Shown here piece by piece: positions 17,699-26,930 of a DNA stretch of 51,312 bases. The DNA is from Candidatus Accumulibacter conexus (GTDB lineage Bacteria > Pseudomonadota > Gammaproteobacteria > Burkholderiales > Rhodocyclaceae). Under the pieces are notes generated by a model that ran no database searches, was not told where the DNA came from, and worked only from the letters and a program-made list of their open reading frames with translations. Location: contig JAGFNJ010000039.1 in the NCBI GenBank assembly GCA_017592775.1, positions 1 to 51,312 of the forward strand. The letters are read 5' to 3'. The position numbers and the translations under genes are program-made. Positions within the stretch are counted from its first letter, which is position 1. Each line of letters opens with the position of its first letter.

Positions 17699-19495
17699 TC
17701 ATTCACCGACCACCCGACCCTCTCGCCGAGGATCCGCACCGCCGCTGAGACCGCGGACACCCCTGCTGATCGCCTGCAATCCGCTGCTCATGCCGATCTG
17801 ACTGACTTCATGGCCCAGCGATCCGAGGTCGTCGACGAAGACGGGCGGGAAACGCCCTTCCTCGAGCAGGGTCGGACCGTTGAGCGAGCCGAAATTGGGC
17901 AGGTCGATCGCCTCCTGCGGTGTCAATTGCCAGTTCAGCGTCGCCAGCAGGAGTTTTGCCGTGTAATGGATGATCAGCGCGCCGCCAGGCGACCCGCCGC
18001 TGAGGACCAGTTCACCCGTCTCTTCGTCGAAGACGAGCGTCGGACTCATCGATGATCGAGGCCGCTTTCCTGGCTCGACGCGATTGGCAATCGGCAGCCC
18101 ACGATCGTCCCTGGGCAGGAACGAGAAATCGCTGAGCTGGTTGTTGAGCAGGAAGCCGCGCACCATCTGGCGAGCGCCAAAGGCGTCCTCGATGGTGCTG
18201 GTCATCGCCAGCGCATTGCCAAGACCGTCGACGATGCTGAGATGCGAAGTCCCGTACTCGACCTGTTCCGGCATCGACGGCTGCTGCTGCGTCGTCAGCG
18301 CTTCCGGGACACCCGGCGCGGCCACTTTCATGCTACTGTCAGCCTTGATCAGCTGCGCACGGGCGGCAAGGTAGTCGGGCGCGACCAGCGAATGCCAACT
18401 GCCGGCAGGTGCAGCAACAAAGGCCGGATCCGCGACGTAGCGCGCGCGATCGGCAAAGGCGAGACGCGAGGCCTCGCTGTAGTAGTGCATCCACTGCGGG
18501 TCGGCAAGGGACAGAGAGCGAGCAACAGTGTTGCCGAGGATACCGAGAATCTGCGCAATCGCGATCGCTCCCGAACCGGGGGGCGGAAAGCCGCAGATGC
18601 GGTAGCGGCGTGGCGCCGTCGGCTGTGGCGGCGCGTAGCCGCTGCAATAGGGCAGTCGCCGCTGCGGTTGATATGCTGCGAGGTCGCCCAGGCTCAGCTT
18701 GCCGGGGTTGTCCGGGTGGCTGCGGACCTTGTGCACGATCGCCTGCGCGATTTCGCCCTCGTGCAGGGCGCGCGATCCCTCGCCGGCAATACGGCGCATG
18801 ACTGCGGCAAGCTCCGGATTGCGCAGGGTGCTGCCAACCGCAACCGGCTGCCCCGTGTGATCGTAGAAATGGGCTGCGGCCTGGCGATCCAGGCGCAGGT
18901 AGGGATCCGCCTGGAGCAACGCATGCAGCCGCTGGCCGACCGGAAAGCCCAGCTCGGCGAGCCGGATCGCGGGCTCGAAAAGGCTCGCCCACGGCAGTCG
19001 GCCGTACTCGGCATGCGCCGTTTCGAGCATGCGCACGGCTCCGGGAACACCGACCGCTCGGCCACCGATCACTGCCTTATGAAAGCCCATCGGCTTGCCA
19101 TCAGCCTGCAGGAAGAGATCCTCGCCGGCAGCCGCCGGTGCCGTCTCGCGGCCATCGAAAGCCACGCTTTGCCGGCCATCATAATGCAGCAGGAAGGCGC
19201 CGCCACCAATGCCGCTCGACTGCGGTTCGACGAGGCCGAGGACCATCTGCGCAGCGATCGCGGCGTCGATCGCCGAACCGCCCGCTCGCAGCATCGCCGC
19301 CCCCGCTTCGCTCGCCAGAGGGTTTGCCGTCGCCACCGCGAAACGCTCGCCACGCCAGCCCAACTGCCGGCTGTGCCCGGAAACGGCTTCGGGTTGATGA
19401 ATCTCCGTGGTGGCGGTTGGCGAATGCGTGCCTGCCCCATTGCTGCAGCCAGCCAGGAGTGCAAGCACTGCCCAGAAAAGGTGGAAAGGCCTCAT
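17699..19495 (-). CDS. ggt: Gamma-glutamyltranspeptidase, lipoprotein form
   Basis: Hydrolyses or transfers the gamma-glutamyl group of glutathione and related compounds in the periplasm. The start at 19495 yields a lipoprotein signal (LFWAVLALLAGC). 598 residues. The precursor cuts itself at a conserved Thr near residue 416 (VEYGTSHLSIVD), giving large and small subunits; downstream conserved blocks include RPRSSMSPTLV and GGSPGG, the oxyanion-hole Gly pair. An outer-membrane-anchored version differs from the soluble periplasmic enzyme of Escherichia coli. Co-directional with the DUF1615 gene. It may supply cysteine or glutamate from glutathione. Confidence 0.94.
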   Translation of the reverse strand: MRPFHLFWAVLALLAGCSNGAGTHSPTATTEIHQPEAVSGHSRQLGWRGERFAVATANPLASEAGAAMLRAGGSAIDAAIAAQMVLGLVEPQSSGIGGGAFLLHYDGRQSVAFDGRETAPAAAGEDLFLQADGKPMGFHKAVIGGRAVGVPGAVRMLETAHAEYGRLPWASLFEPAIRLAELGFPVGQRLHALLQADPYLRLDRQAAAHFYDHTGQPVAVGSTLRNPELAAVMRRIAGEGSRALHEGEIAQAIVHKVRSHPDNPGKLSLGDLAAYQPQRRLPYCSGYAPPQPTAPRRYRICGFPPPGSGAIAIAQILGILGNTVARSLSLADPQWMHYYSEASRLAFADRARYVADPAFVAAPAGSWHSLVAPDYLAARAQLIKADSSMKVAAPGVPEALTTQQQPSMPEQVEYGTSHLSIVDGLGNALAMTSTIEDAFGARQMVRGFLLNNQLSDFSFLPRDDRGLPIANRVEPGKRPRSSMSPTLVFDEETGELVLSGGSPGGALIIHYTAKLLLATLNWQLTPQEAIDLPNFGSLNGPTLLEEGRFPPVFVDDLGSLGHEVSQIGMSSGLQAISRGVRGLSGGADPRREGRVVGE

Positions 19496-19881
19496 TGCGA
19501 TACCCTGTTCGTTGATTGGCAGGACCCCTGCGGCAGCCCAGGCAAGCGCCCCATGCGCATGCATCGGCAAGAAGCAAGGCTGTCCTCATCGCCGGGAAGT
19601 GGCGTCCCGTCCCACAGCGCCGCTGCGGGCCCGGGACTGATCCTGGCTTTGTCTCATCGAACGCCAACCCCGTCAAGCCTTGCAACGCACGAACGGCTCT
19701 CCTGGCGACACCGGTGTCCGGAGGCATTGTCGCAACGCGCGCCGACGCCGAAGGCGCGAGAACCGGGCACGCCAGACTGCAAGCGGCGGCAGCGGCGCTT
19801 GACGGCGATGCCGCCCGCCCAACGAAGCGCTGTTGACGCCCGACGACCCGGTGCCGCCAGAAAGCGGTATATTCTCGCTCC
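19496..19881. other. 386-base gap between ggt and queC
   Basis: Divergent intergenic region holding the start sites of both genes. No conserved RNA, repeat or convincing reading frame is seen. The clearest signal is a TATATT at 19868-19873, nine bases before the queC start. Confidence 0.5.
19868..19873 (+). promoter_or_regulatory. Possible -10 box immediately before queC
   Basis: TATATT, one of few AT-rich hexamers in this gap, lies eight bases before the queC ATG. If it is used, the mRNA would be leaderless or nearly so. No ribosome site precedes the ATG, which agrees. No good -35 is present at the expected distance. Confidence 0.4.
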
Positions 19882-20604
19882 ATGAGCGAAGCACCGTCAG
19901 AAGCAAGCCAACGCTGTGTCGTTCTCCTGTCGGGGGGTCTCGATTCGGCGACGACGCTGGCGATCGCCCGTGCCAGCGGCTTTGCATGCTACTGCCTGTC
20001 GGTCGACTATGGGCAGCGTCACCGCAGCGAGTTGCGGGCAGCGGCGGCCGTTGCGCAGGCGCTGGCCGCCAGCGAGCATCGCGTCCTGCGCCTGCACCTC
20101 GAAGACTTCGGCGGCTCCGCCCTGACCGACGAAACCGTGGCCCTGCCAGTCGATGGTCTCCGCCCCGGAATCCCGGCGACCTATGTACCCGCGCGCAATA
20201 CCGTCATGCTGTCTCTGGCGCTCGCCTGGGCCGAGGTCTTGCAAAGCCGGGATGTCTTCATCGGCGTCAACGCGGTGGACTACTCGGGCTATCCCGATTG
20301 TCGCCCGGAGTTCATCGCAGCGTTCGAACGGCTGGCCAACCTGGCGACCAAAGCTGCGGTGGAAGGGTCGCCGCTGCGCATTCATGCGCCGCTGATCGAT
20401 CTCAGCAAGTCCCAGATCATCCGCTGCGGCCTCGACCTCGGGCTCGACTACAGCCTGACCGTCTCGTGCTATCAGGCCGACGCGGCCGGACGCGCGTGCG
20501 GCGTGTGCGACTCGTGCCGCCTGCGGCGCGCCGGCTTTGCCGCCGCCGGCGTCGCCGATCCAACCCCTTACACCCCCTGGAAGATTCCAGCAGTGCGCCG
20601 ATGA
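19882..20604 (+). CDS. queC: 7-cyano-7-deazaguanine (preQ0) synthase
   Basis: ATP-dependent enzyme turning 7-carboxy-7-deazaguanine into preQ0 for queuosine synthesis. The N-terminal PP-loop is [11 protein letters not shown]; further blocks are [23 protein letters not shown] and [17 protein letters not shown]. The C-terminus has the zinc site: a Cys in VSCYQ followed by CGVC and CDSC. 240 residues, family length. The ATG has no visible ribosome site. The end overlaps a YeeE/YedE transporter gene by four bases. queD and queE, often adjacent, are not here, and no preQ1 riboswitch is seen. Confidence 0.97.
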   Translation: MSEAPSEASQRCVVLLSGGLDSATTLAIARASGFACYCLSVDYGQRHRSELRAAAAVAQALAASEHRVLRLHLEDFGGSALTDETVALPVDGLRPGIPATYVPARNTVMLSLALAWAEVLQSRDVFIGVNAVDYSGYPDCRPEFIAAFERLANLATKAAVEGSPLRIHAPLIDLSKSQIIRCGLDLGLDYSLTVSCYQADAAGRACGVCDSCRLRRAGFAAAGVADPTPYTPWKIPAVRR

Positions 20605-21704
20605 ATACTGCCGACCCCGCCACCACCGTCATCTGGCTCGCCTTCGCCATCGGTCTGTTGTTTGGTGCCACCGCCAGCTGGACGCGCTTCTGCACCATGG
20701 GGGCCGTTGCCGACATCGTCAACCTCGGCGACTGGGGTCGCATGCGCATGTGGCTACTGGCGATTGCGCTCGCGATTCTGGGCACGACGGCGCTGCACGC
20801 CACGGGACTCATCGATGTCGACAAGTCGATCTACCGCGGTCGCAGCCTGACCTGGCTGTCCCATCTCGTCGGCGGCCTCTGTTTCGGCTTCGGCATGGTT
20901 CTCGCCTCGGGTTGCGCGGCAAGGACGCTGGTGCGCATCGGCGCCGGCAGTGTCAAAGCCGTGGTCGTGTCCATCGTCCTCGGGCTGGTCGCCTACATGT
21001 CGATGCGCGGCGTGCTCGCCGTTTTCCGCGTCGAGGTGCTCGACGGCGTCGCACTGCATCTGCCTGCCGGGCAGGGCCTCCCGGACCTGATCGCGAGCCT
21101 CGGGCTGACGCCCGGACCGACGCCGGCGACGTGTGCTGCACTCCTTGGCGGCGTCCTGCTGGCCCTCGCCCTCCTGCAGCGACCCCGCCTTGCTGCCACG
21201 CAAGTCCTGGGCGGCGTCACCGTTGGCGCGCTTGTCGTCGCCGGCTGGTACGTCAGCGGAAATCTGGGCTATCTCGCCGACGATCCGGAGACGCTGCAGG
21301 AGGCCTTTCTCGCGACCAACAGCGGCCGCATGGAGTCGCTGACCTTCGTCGCGCCCCAGGCTTACACGCTGGACTTGCTGCTTCTGTGGTCCGACAGCAG
21401 TCGCCGGGTGACTTTCGCGATTGCCAGTGCCCTCGGCGTCGTCGTTGGCAGCCTCGGCCATGCGCTCCTCAGCGGCAGCTTCCGCTGGGAGGGCTTTCGC
21501 GATCTGGAGGACACCACCAACCATCTCGTCGGCGCGGCGCTGATGGGCTTTGGTGGTGTCGTCGCACTGGGATGCACGATCGGGCAAGGAATCAGCGGTG
21601 TTTCGACGCTCGCTGCCGGCTCCTTCCTCAGCCTGTTCGCCATCATCGCCGGCGCCCGGCTGGCACTTGGCTACCAGTACTGGCGGGCACAAGGCAGCGG
21701 CTGA
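20601..21704 (+). CDS. YeeE/YedE family sulfur-compound transporter
   Basis: Inner-membrane protein of 367 residues with about nine to ten hydrophobic helices. Two Cys-containing signatures typical of the family are visible: [16 protein letters not shown] and the repeat-equivalent [14 protein letters not shown]. Characterised relatives import thiosulfate (TsuA) or serve in selenium or sulfur metabolism. The ATG overlaps the queC stop (ATGA), implying co-translation with a queuosine enzyme, which is an unexpected pairing. It ends 19 bases before the stop of a convergent CorC-like gene. The substrate is unproven. Confidence 0.88.
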   Translation: MNTADPATTVIWLAFAIGLLFGATASWTRFCTMGAVADIVNLGDWGRMRMWLLAIALAILGTTALHATGLIDVDKSIYRGRSLTWLSHLVGGLCFGFGMVLASGCAARTLVRIGAGSVKAVVVSIVLGLVAYMSMRGVLAVFRVEVLDGVALHLPAGQGLPDLIASLGLTPGPTPATCAALLGGVLLALALLQRPRLAATQVLGGVTVGALVVAGWYVSGNLGYLADDPETLQEAFLATNSGRMESLTFVAPQAYTLDLLLLWSDSSRRVTFAIASALGVVVGSLGHALLSGSFRWEGFRDLEDTTNHLVGAALMGFGGVVALGCTIGQGISGVSTLAAGSFLSLFAIIAGARLALGYQYWRAQGSG

Positions 21705-21723
21705 AGCGGCACCGCGGCAGACC

Positions 21724-23037
21724 TCAGCCGCTGGCAGGCAGTCGGTCTGCAGCCGGGGCGCGAGCAATCAGCACCTTGTCGACGCGGTGGCGATCCATGT
21801 CCACCACCTCGAAGCGCAGGTCGTCCACAACGAAGTGATCGGCCGGCAGCGGAACCTTGCCGAGGACATACATCACGAAGCCGCCCAGGGTATTGAACGC
21901 GTTCTCTTCTTCTCCCGGCAGTTCCGGATGGATCCCGAGAACGGCCTTGAGACGCTCGATCGGCACGCTGCCGTCGGCCAGCCACGAGCCATCCTCGCGG
22001 ACGACGATATCCAGTTCGTCCGGGGCATCCGATGTCGGCAGATCGCCGACGATCGAGGTCAGTACGTCCGTCAGCGTCACCAGGCCCTGCACACCGCCGT
22101 ACTCGTCCACCATCAGCGCGCACTGCTGATGCGCACGCCGGAAGGTCTCCAGCAACTGGGTCGTTGTCACGCTCGCCGGAACATAGAGAGCCGGTCGGAC
22201 GAACGCTTCGACCGCCAGCGGCTGACCGAGCAGGACCCCCTGCAGCAGGTCGCTGGTCCGCAAGACGCCGACGATCTGGTCGAGGCCGTCCCGGCAAACG
22301 ACGATGCGTCGGTACGGGCTCTCCGCCAGACGCTTGCGGATCTCCTCTTCGCTGTCGTTGAGGTCGAGCAGGTAGATGTCCTTGCGATGGGTCATGATGG
22401 CGCTGATCCGCTGCTCATCGAGACGCAGGACATTGGATACGATGGCCTGCTCGCTGGCGTGGAAAACCCCCGCCTCGGCACCCTGACCCATGAGAACCTT
22501 GATCTCGTCATCGGTGACCGTCGAGTCCAGCGTCCGGCGCGCGCCAAGCAAACGCAGAAGCAGGCTGGACGAGGACGAGAGCAGCCATACCAACGGCTTT
22601 GCCAACCGGGACACGACGCCCATCGGCCCGGCGACGAAAGAAGCCACACGTTCCGGCGCCAGCAGGCCGAGACGCTTGGGGACCAGTTCGCCGACGACCA
22701 CCGAGCAATAGGTGACAGCCACCACCACCACCGTCAGGGCGACCGCATCGGCATGCGGGGCGAGCGGGGCAAGCGAGCGCAACCGGTCGGCCAGCGGCGC
22801 TGCCAGCGTCGCCTCGCCAATGGCACCACTGAGGATGCCGACCGTGGTGATGCCGACCTGGACCGTCGACAGAAAGGTCGACGGTTCCTGCTGCAACGCC
22901 AGCGCCGAGCGGGCACCCGAGTAACCATCCTCGGCCAGCTTCTGCAGGCGCGACTGACGCGAAGAAACCACCGCGATCTCGGACATCGCAAGGATGCCGT
23001 TGAGCACGATCAGGAACAGCAACAGGGCAACGTCCAT
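21724..23037 (-). CDS. CNNM/CorC-type membrane protein (hemolysin family)
   Basis: 437-residue protein: an N-terminal DUF21/CNNM membrane domain with about four helices (MDVALLLFLIVLNGILAMSE first), two CBS domains in the middle and a C-terminal CorC/HlyC domain (FNTLGGFVMYVLGKVP). Relatives act in magnesium or cobalt efflux; the 'hemolysin' name is historical. The ATG at 23037 has GGAG nearby and matches the family start; the frame continuing to 23394 is only open by chance. A minus-strand TATAAT at 23202-23197 is a likely promoter, giving an untranslated leader of about 150 bases. Confidence 0.92.
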   Translation of the reverse strand: MDVALLLFLIVLNGILAMSEIAVVSSRQSRLQKLAEDGYSGARSALALQQEPSTFLSTVQVGITTVGILSGAIGEATLAAPLADRLRSLAPLAPHADAVALTVVVVAVTYCSVVVGELVPKRLGLLAPERVASFVAGPMGVVSRLAKPLVWLLSSSSSLLLRLLGARRTLDSTVTDDEIKVLMGQGAEAGVFHASEQAIVSNVLRLDEQRISAIMTHRKDIYLLDLNDSEEEIRKRLAESPYRRIVVCRDGLDQIVGVLRTSDLLQGVLLGQPLAVEAFVRPALYVPASVTTTQLLETFRRAHQQCALMVDEYGGVQGLVTLTDVLTSIVGDLPTSDAPDELDIVVREDGSWLADGSVPIERLKAVLGIHPELPGEEENAFNTLGGFVMYVLGKVPLPADHFVVDDLRFEVVDMDRHRVDKVLIARAPAADRLPASG

Positions 23038-23338
23038 TGGCAACTCCGTCAAGCAGCCAGTGCTGCCGGCCGCACAGCCGCGCGCGGGCGGAGATCGCTG
23101 CGCCGGCAGCGGCGAGGTCTCCCGGGATCGGTGAAGCGGCTGATCAGCATCTGCTTGCCGGCCATCCGGAGACCAGTGCGAAGACTGCAATCCAGGATTA
23201 TACGACCTTGCCCGGCGGCCACACTGCGCACTGGCCGCACCGCCGCCGCTGCCGGCGATGACGCGATGAGCGGCCGCTCTCCAGCCTGGCGAACGCCAGT
23301 GCGCGCAAGGGCATTCGCCCGCGTTCGCCCCGGGGGGG

Positions 23339-23367
23339 TTGACCAAAGCGTGATTAATCACTAGAGT
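23339..23367 (+). promoter_or_regulatory. Promoter with embedded 12-base palindromic operator
   Basis: TTGACC (23339-23344) and TAGAGT (23362-23367) are separated by exactly 17 bases, a good sigma-70 layout. The spacer contains GTGATTAATCAC (23350-23361), a perfect 12-base palindrome that touches the -10 box. A repressor bound there would block polymerase. The half-site TGAT recalls FNR/ANR-type half-sites, but the spacing is too short for those. The protein that binds is unknown. Confidence 0.6.
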
Positions 23368-23397
23368 CGAGGCCCTCCAGTAGCAATCAGACACATC

Positions 23398-23550
23398 GTA
23401 GCGTCTTCGCTACATCTTCGCCGCCCTGTTCCCGAGCTTCTCCCGAGAACAGAGTTCCGGCCTCAGGGGTTACGCTCCCCAAGAATTCGAGGCTTTGCAC
23501 CCGCCTGCAACCGTCCATCGTCGCGTCGCTTTTCCTGCGCGGCGACCAAA
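23398..23550 (+). other. Multi-hairpin 5' leader of the lytic transglycosylase mRNA
   Basis: Downstream of the promoter the RNA would contain GTAGCG-tctt-CGCTAC (23398-23413), CTGTTC pairing GAACAG (23426-23452), a two-part stem GCCTC/GAGGC enclosing GGGG/CCCC (23460-23493), TTGCA/TGCAA just after (about 23494-23510), and a GC-rich stem near 23520-23547 just before the ribosome site. It matches no riboswitch class I can recall. Confidence 0.45.
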
Positions 23551-23564
23551 GTGAAGGAGAGAGC

Positions 23565-24245
23565 ATGTCCGCAACAATTGCATTGAAAGGCATCGCCGCG
23601 CGTCGTGTCGACGTCAGCCTGAGTCTTCTCCAGCACAGCCTGATGATCGTCGGGCTGATGCTGCTTCTCGGCAGCTTCAAACACTGGATCGACGGCAACG
23701 CCACCGACAACGAGCAACCGCTGGTGACCAGCGAGGCCGCCGCCCCGCCAGAAACCGCGACTGACGAAGCCGGAGCGACCACACAGCCGGTCTTGACCGC
23801 GCGCCTGCATCGGGTTCTGGACTCCGTCTCGCGGCGCTACCGCGTGGCGCCGGAAGCCCTGGTGCCGGTCTTCGAGGCGGCACAACGGGTAGGCCGCGAA
23901 CGGCGTGTCGATCCGCTGCTGATCATCGCCATCATCGGCATCGAATCGCGCTTCAATCCCTTCGCCGAAAGCCCGGTTGGCGCCAAGGGACTGATGCAGG
24001 TGATGCCGGGCTACCATCTGGACAAGATCCCGGCGGGCGCGGGCGAAACACCATTTCTCGATCCGGTCACCAACATCCAGGTCGGCGTGCACGTGCTCGA
24101 GGAGGCCATTCGCTGGCGCGGCAGTCTGACCGCAGGTCTGCAGCACTACGGCGGCGCTCCTGATGATCCCGAAACCGGCTACGCCAACAAGGTCATGGCG
24201 GAGAAGGAACGGCTCGAACAGGCGGCGCGCCGCGGTCGCGCCTGA
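23565..24245 (+). CDS. Small membrane-anchored lytic transglycosylase
   Basis: 226 residues. A single transmembrane segment near residues 22-38 (LQHSLMIVGLMLLLGSF) anchors it, a Pro/Ala/Thr-rich linker follows, then an SLT domain from about residue 108: the catalytic Glu is in IGIESRFNPFAES and the GLMQVMP block follows, ending with the HYGG loop. Such enzymes cleave peptidoglycan glycan strands, making 1,6-anhydro ends, often to open the wall for secretion or pilus machines. AAGGAG sits 5 bases before the ATG. Preceded by an unusually elaborate promoter and leader. Convergent with plsB, with 182 bases between. Confidence 0.92.
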   Translation: MSATIALKGIAARRVDVSLSLLQHSLMIVGLMLLLGSFKHWIDGNATDNEQPLVTSEAAAPPETATDEAGATTQPVLTARLHRVLDSVSRRYRVAPEALVPVFEAAQRVGRERRVDPLLIIAIIGIESRFNPFAESPVGAKGLMQVMPGYHLDKIPAGAGETPFLDPVTNIQVGVHVLEEAIRWRGSLTAGLQHYGGAPDDPETGYANKVMAEKERLEQAARRGRA

Positions 24246-24427
24246 GCGACTCCGCTCCCCTTGGACAGCTGACTCGCTCCGCCAGACCAGCGGCGCGAAA
24301 CCGCGCCTGCTCTCACGCCAGGTCGCGCTGCAAATCCTGGACATCGCCGCGGCCACGGCCGTGGTTGGCGCGGTGCGTCATGGCGACAAGGAATCCGTTT
24401 CATTTGCAATCGTGCTGACGAAACGAA

Positions 24428-26908
24428 CTACTGGCGAGGCGCTCCGGCACCGGCGATCCGCCTGATTGCCTGCCGGGCTTCAAGCGAGAGAACCAGTTCG
24501 GAATGTGCGAGCGGCGTCATCAACCGCTCGTCGAAGTACAACCGATCGTCGTCCTCCTCACGCAGGTACTCGGCTTCGATGAGGTTGCCGATGAAGGCCG
24601 AAAAGGTCGCCTTCTCGGGAAGCTCGGAGGTATTGAACTCGTAGAGCAGGGACAGCCGCTGCGCCAGCAGATGGCAATTGTCTTCCAGTTGCCGCCGGGT
24701 CGTCTGGCCACTGCCGTGCCTCTGCAGCAGCGCGAGGGTGAGGAAGTGGCGTTCGAGCAGCGGACGGATGGTCTCGCCGAGGAGATGCAACTCGGCGAAC
24801 TCTTCGCTGATCGCCTCCGGCGCAGCGATCTCCTGCTCGCCCGCGGAGCACAGCAACAGCCGGCGCGTCGCCAGGACACGAATCGCCGCCTCGCTTGCCG
24901 ACTCGAGTTCATCGCTCGACCAGCGAAGGAAGAGTTCGGCCCGCATGAGCCCGCAGATGCCACAGACCGCCTGCGCCACACGGGCACGGTCGAGCTTGCG
25001 GTTCAGACTCAGCAGACAGGCGATGACCGCCGGCAATGCGAAGAGATGCAGGACGTTGTTGCGGAAATAGGCGAGCAACGGCGCCTGCCTGTCACGCGCA
25101 CGGATCAGATCGCCCAGCGGGTCGGCGAAACGCTCGACGACCGTCAAGCGTTCGTTGTAGGCGATGACTGCCGCCGCTTCGAGCGCACAGGGGATGCTGC
25201 TCGGCGCATAGGGAATCTCGCCGGCCAGCGCCTGATAATGCTCGATCATTCGCCGCAGCGCGTGCTCGTCGGCGGTATGCTTGGGCGTCGCCAGCAGCGC
25301 CAGCGCCATCAGATTGACCGGGTTGAGGACCGCCGCCTCGTTGATCCGCTTGGCCAGTTCGGCTGCTGCCCTGCGGGTGACGCTGCGCGACCATGGCGGC
25401 TCGCTGTTCTCAGCCGTGTCTCGCCAGTCCGGTTGATGCTGGTCGAGAAAAGCGGCCAAGGCAAGCGGCTGGCCAAAGTTCACGTGCACCTTGCCGAACA
25501 CCCGCTTGATGGCACGCACGCTGCGCAGCACGCCGAGGAGCGACTCCCGCTGCTTCGGCTTGCCGGCCAGTTCGCCGAGATAGGTGCTGCCTTCGATGAT
25601 CTTCTCGTAGCCGATGTACACCGGCACGAAGAGCAGTGGTCGTGCATGCTCGCGGATGAAGCTTTCGACGGTCATGCCGAGTATCCCCGCCTTCGGAGTC
25701 AGCATGCGGCCACTGCGACTGCGTCCACCCTCGATGAAGTATTCGACCGGAAAGCCGCGCGCCAGCATGAGATGGAGATAATCATGGAACACGGCAGCGT
25801 ACAAGGGTTCGCCCTTGAAACTGCGGCGCAGGAAAAACGCTCCCCCGCGACGCAACAAGCCGCCAATCAGCGGCAGATCGAGGTTGGCTCCGGCAGCGAT
25901 ATGGGGCGGGGTCAGTCCCTGCCGGAGAATGACGTACGACAGCAACAGGTAATCGACGTGGCTTCGATGACAGGGAACATAGACGATTTCCTGGCCGGCC
26001 GCGATGCGTGTGACGGCTTCGAAGTTGTGCAGTTCGATGCCGTCGTAGAGCCTCGTCCATAGCCAGGACAGGAACAGCTCAAGAGCGCGCACGACCCCGT
26101 ACGAGTAATCGGAGGCGATTTCCAGCGCGAAGCGGCCGGCCCGCGCCCTTGCTTCGGCAACCGGGATGCCGTGTGTCAGCGCCTCCTCCTCGATCGCCGC
26201 GCGCACCCGTTCGCCGGCGACCACCGCGTTCACCTGCGTGTTGCGGTGCGACAGGTCGGGACCGATCGCCATCTGCCGCTGGCGGCGGAAATGCACGCGC
26301 AGGACGCGCGCCAGCTTGCGCAGCGCCTGCTCCTCGTCGAGCCCGCCCTGCAGGAGATGGCGGAGCGACAGCGGCGGGTTGTAGCGCACCAGAACACTGC
26401 GGCCATGCAACAGGATTGCCGCCAGTTGTCGCCAGGCGCCCGGCGGGCGCCAGGTTTCCGAGAACAGCGCCTTGAGAACCGAATCCTGTTTGTCGGGACT
26501 GCGTCCCCAGAGAATCACCACCGGCACCAACTGGACGTCCATCTGCGGATCAGCGACGGCCTCATGCATCAGGCCGGCCAGCAAGGCCGAATAGCTGTCA
26601 CCATTGCGCGCCCTGCCAGCCAGGCTGCGATCGCGGTTGAGGAAAAAGAACGAGCGCGGCCAGCGCTGCCTGCCGACCAGCAGCGGCGAGTCGGCTCGTG
26701 GCAGACCGGCCCGCCGCGACTCCTCGAGGAGCAGCAGGAGATTGGAGAGGTGCCTGTCCTGCAGCACGTAGCACACCGGCTTCGCCGGATCGAGCTGCAG
26801 TTCCTGCCGGCTCGCCGGGAAGACCGTGGTGCGCACCCAGGCGTAGAGCACGCGCCGCGCCAGCGGCAGGAACCAGTGCGACAGCTTGAAGGCCTTGTCC
26901 ACGGGCAC
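24428..26908 (-). CDS. plsB: Glycerol-3-phosphate 1-O-acyltransferase
   Basis: Membrane-associated enzyme that makes 1-acyl-glycerol-3-phosphate, the first step of phospholipid synthesis. 826 residues, the long PlsB form. The acyltransferase motifs are HRSHVDY with catalytic His314 and Asp319, GAFFLRR, FIEGGRSRSGR and VPVYIGYEK. The start is GTG, 22 bases after the stop of the EF-G-like gene; no strong ribosome site is seen, so coupling is likely. Most organisms with PlsB can also use PlsX/PlsY; those are not here. The pairing with a translation-type GTPase has no obvious functional reason. Confidence 0.95.
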   Translation of the reverse strand: MPVDKAFKLSHWFLPLARRVLYAWVRTTVFPASRQELQLDPAKPVCYVLQDRHLSNLLLLLEESRRAGLPRADSPLLVGRQRWPRSFFFLNRDRSLAGRARNGDSYSALLAGLMHEAVADPQMDVQLVPVVILWGRSPDKQDSVLKALFSETWRPPGAWRQLAAILLHGRSVLVRYNPPLSLRHLLQGGLDEEQALRKLARVLRVHFRRQRQMAIGPDLSHRNTQVNAVVAGERVRAAIEEEALTHGIPVAEARARAGRFALEIASDYSYGVVRALELFLSWLWTRLYDGIELHNFEAVTRIAAGQEIVYVPCHRSHVDYLLLSYVILRQGLTPPHIAAGANLDLPLIGGLLRRGGAFFLRRSFKGEPLYAAVFHDYLHLMLARGFPVEYFIEGGRSRSGRMLTPKAGILGMTVESFIREHARPLLFVPVYIGYEKIIEGSTYLGELAGKPKQRESLLGVLRSVRAIKRVFGKVHVNFGQPLALAAFLDQHQPDWRDTAENSEPPWSRSVTRRAAAELAKRINEAAVLNPVNLMALALLATPKHTADEHALRRMIEHYQALAGEIPYAPSSIPCALEAAAVIAYNERLTVVERFADPLGDLIRARDRQAPLLAYFRNNVLHLFALPAVIACLLSLNRKLDRARVAQAVCGICGLMRAELFLRWSSDELESASEAAIRVLATRRLLLCSAGEQEIAAPEAISEEFAELHLLGETIRPLLERHFLTLALLQRHGSGQTTRRQLEDNCHLLAQRLSLLYEFNTSELPEKATFSAFIGNLIEAEYLREEDDDRLYFDERLMTPLAHSELVLSLEARQAIRRIAGAGAPRQ

Positions 26909-26930
26909 GCGCCGCCGTTGTCAGCCGCCG

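Larger units (their letters stand above)
23038..23564. other. Divergent regulatory region, 527 bases
   Basis: The gap between the CorC-like gene and the lytic transglycosylase. It holds a minus-strand TATAAT (23202-23197), a plus-strand promoter with an embedded palindrome (23339-23367) and a leader of about 190 bases with several hairpins (23398-23550). No protein-coding frame with a ribosome site is convincing here. Confidence 0.65.

Noticed and set aside
19496-19881. PreQ1 riboswitch before queC
   Set aside because: Looked for the short C-rich hairpin with A-rich tail; not present.
24353-24364. CCACGGCCGTGG palindrome between the transglycosylase and plsB
   Set aside because: Perfect but pure-GC-type palindrome in a convergent gap with no promoter nearby; could be chance or part of a terminator without T-run.
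24503-26062. A 519-codon open frame opposite plsB
   Set aside because: Antisense shadow; plsB motifs are complete on the other strand.
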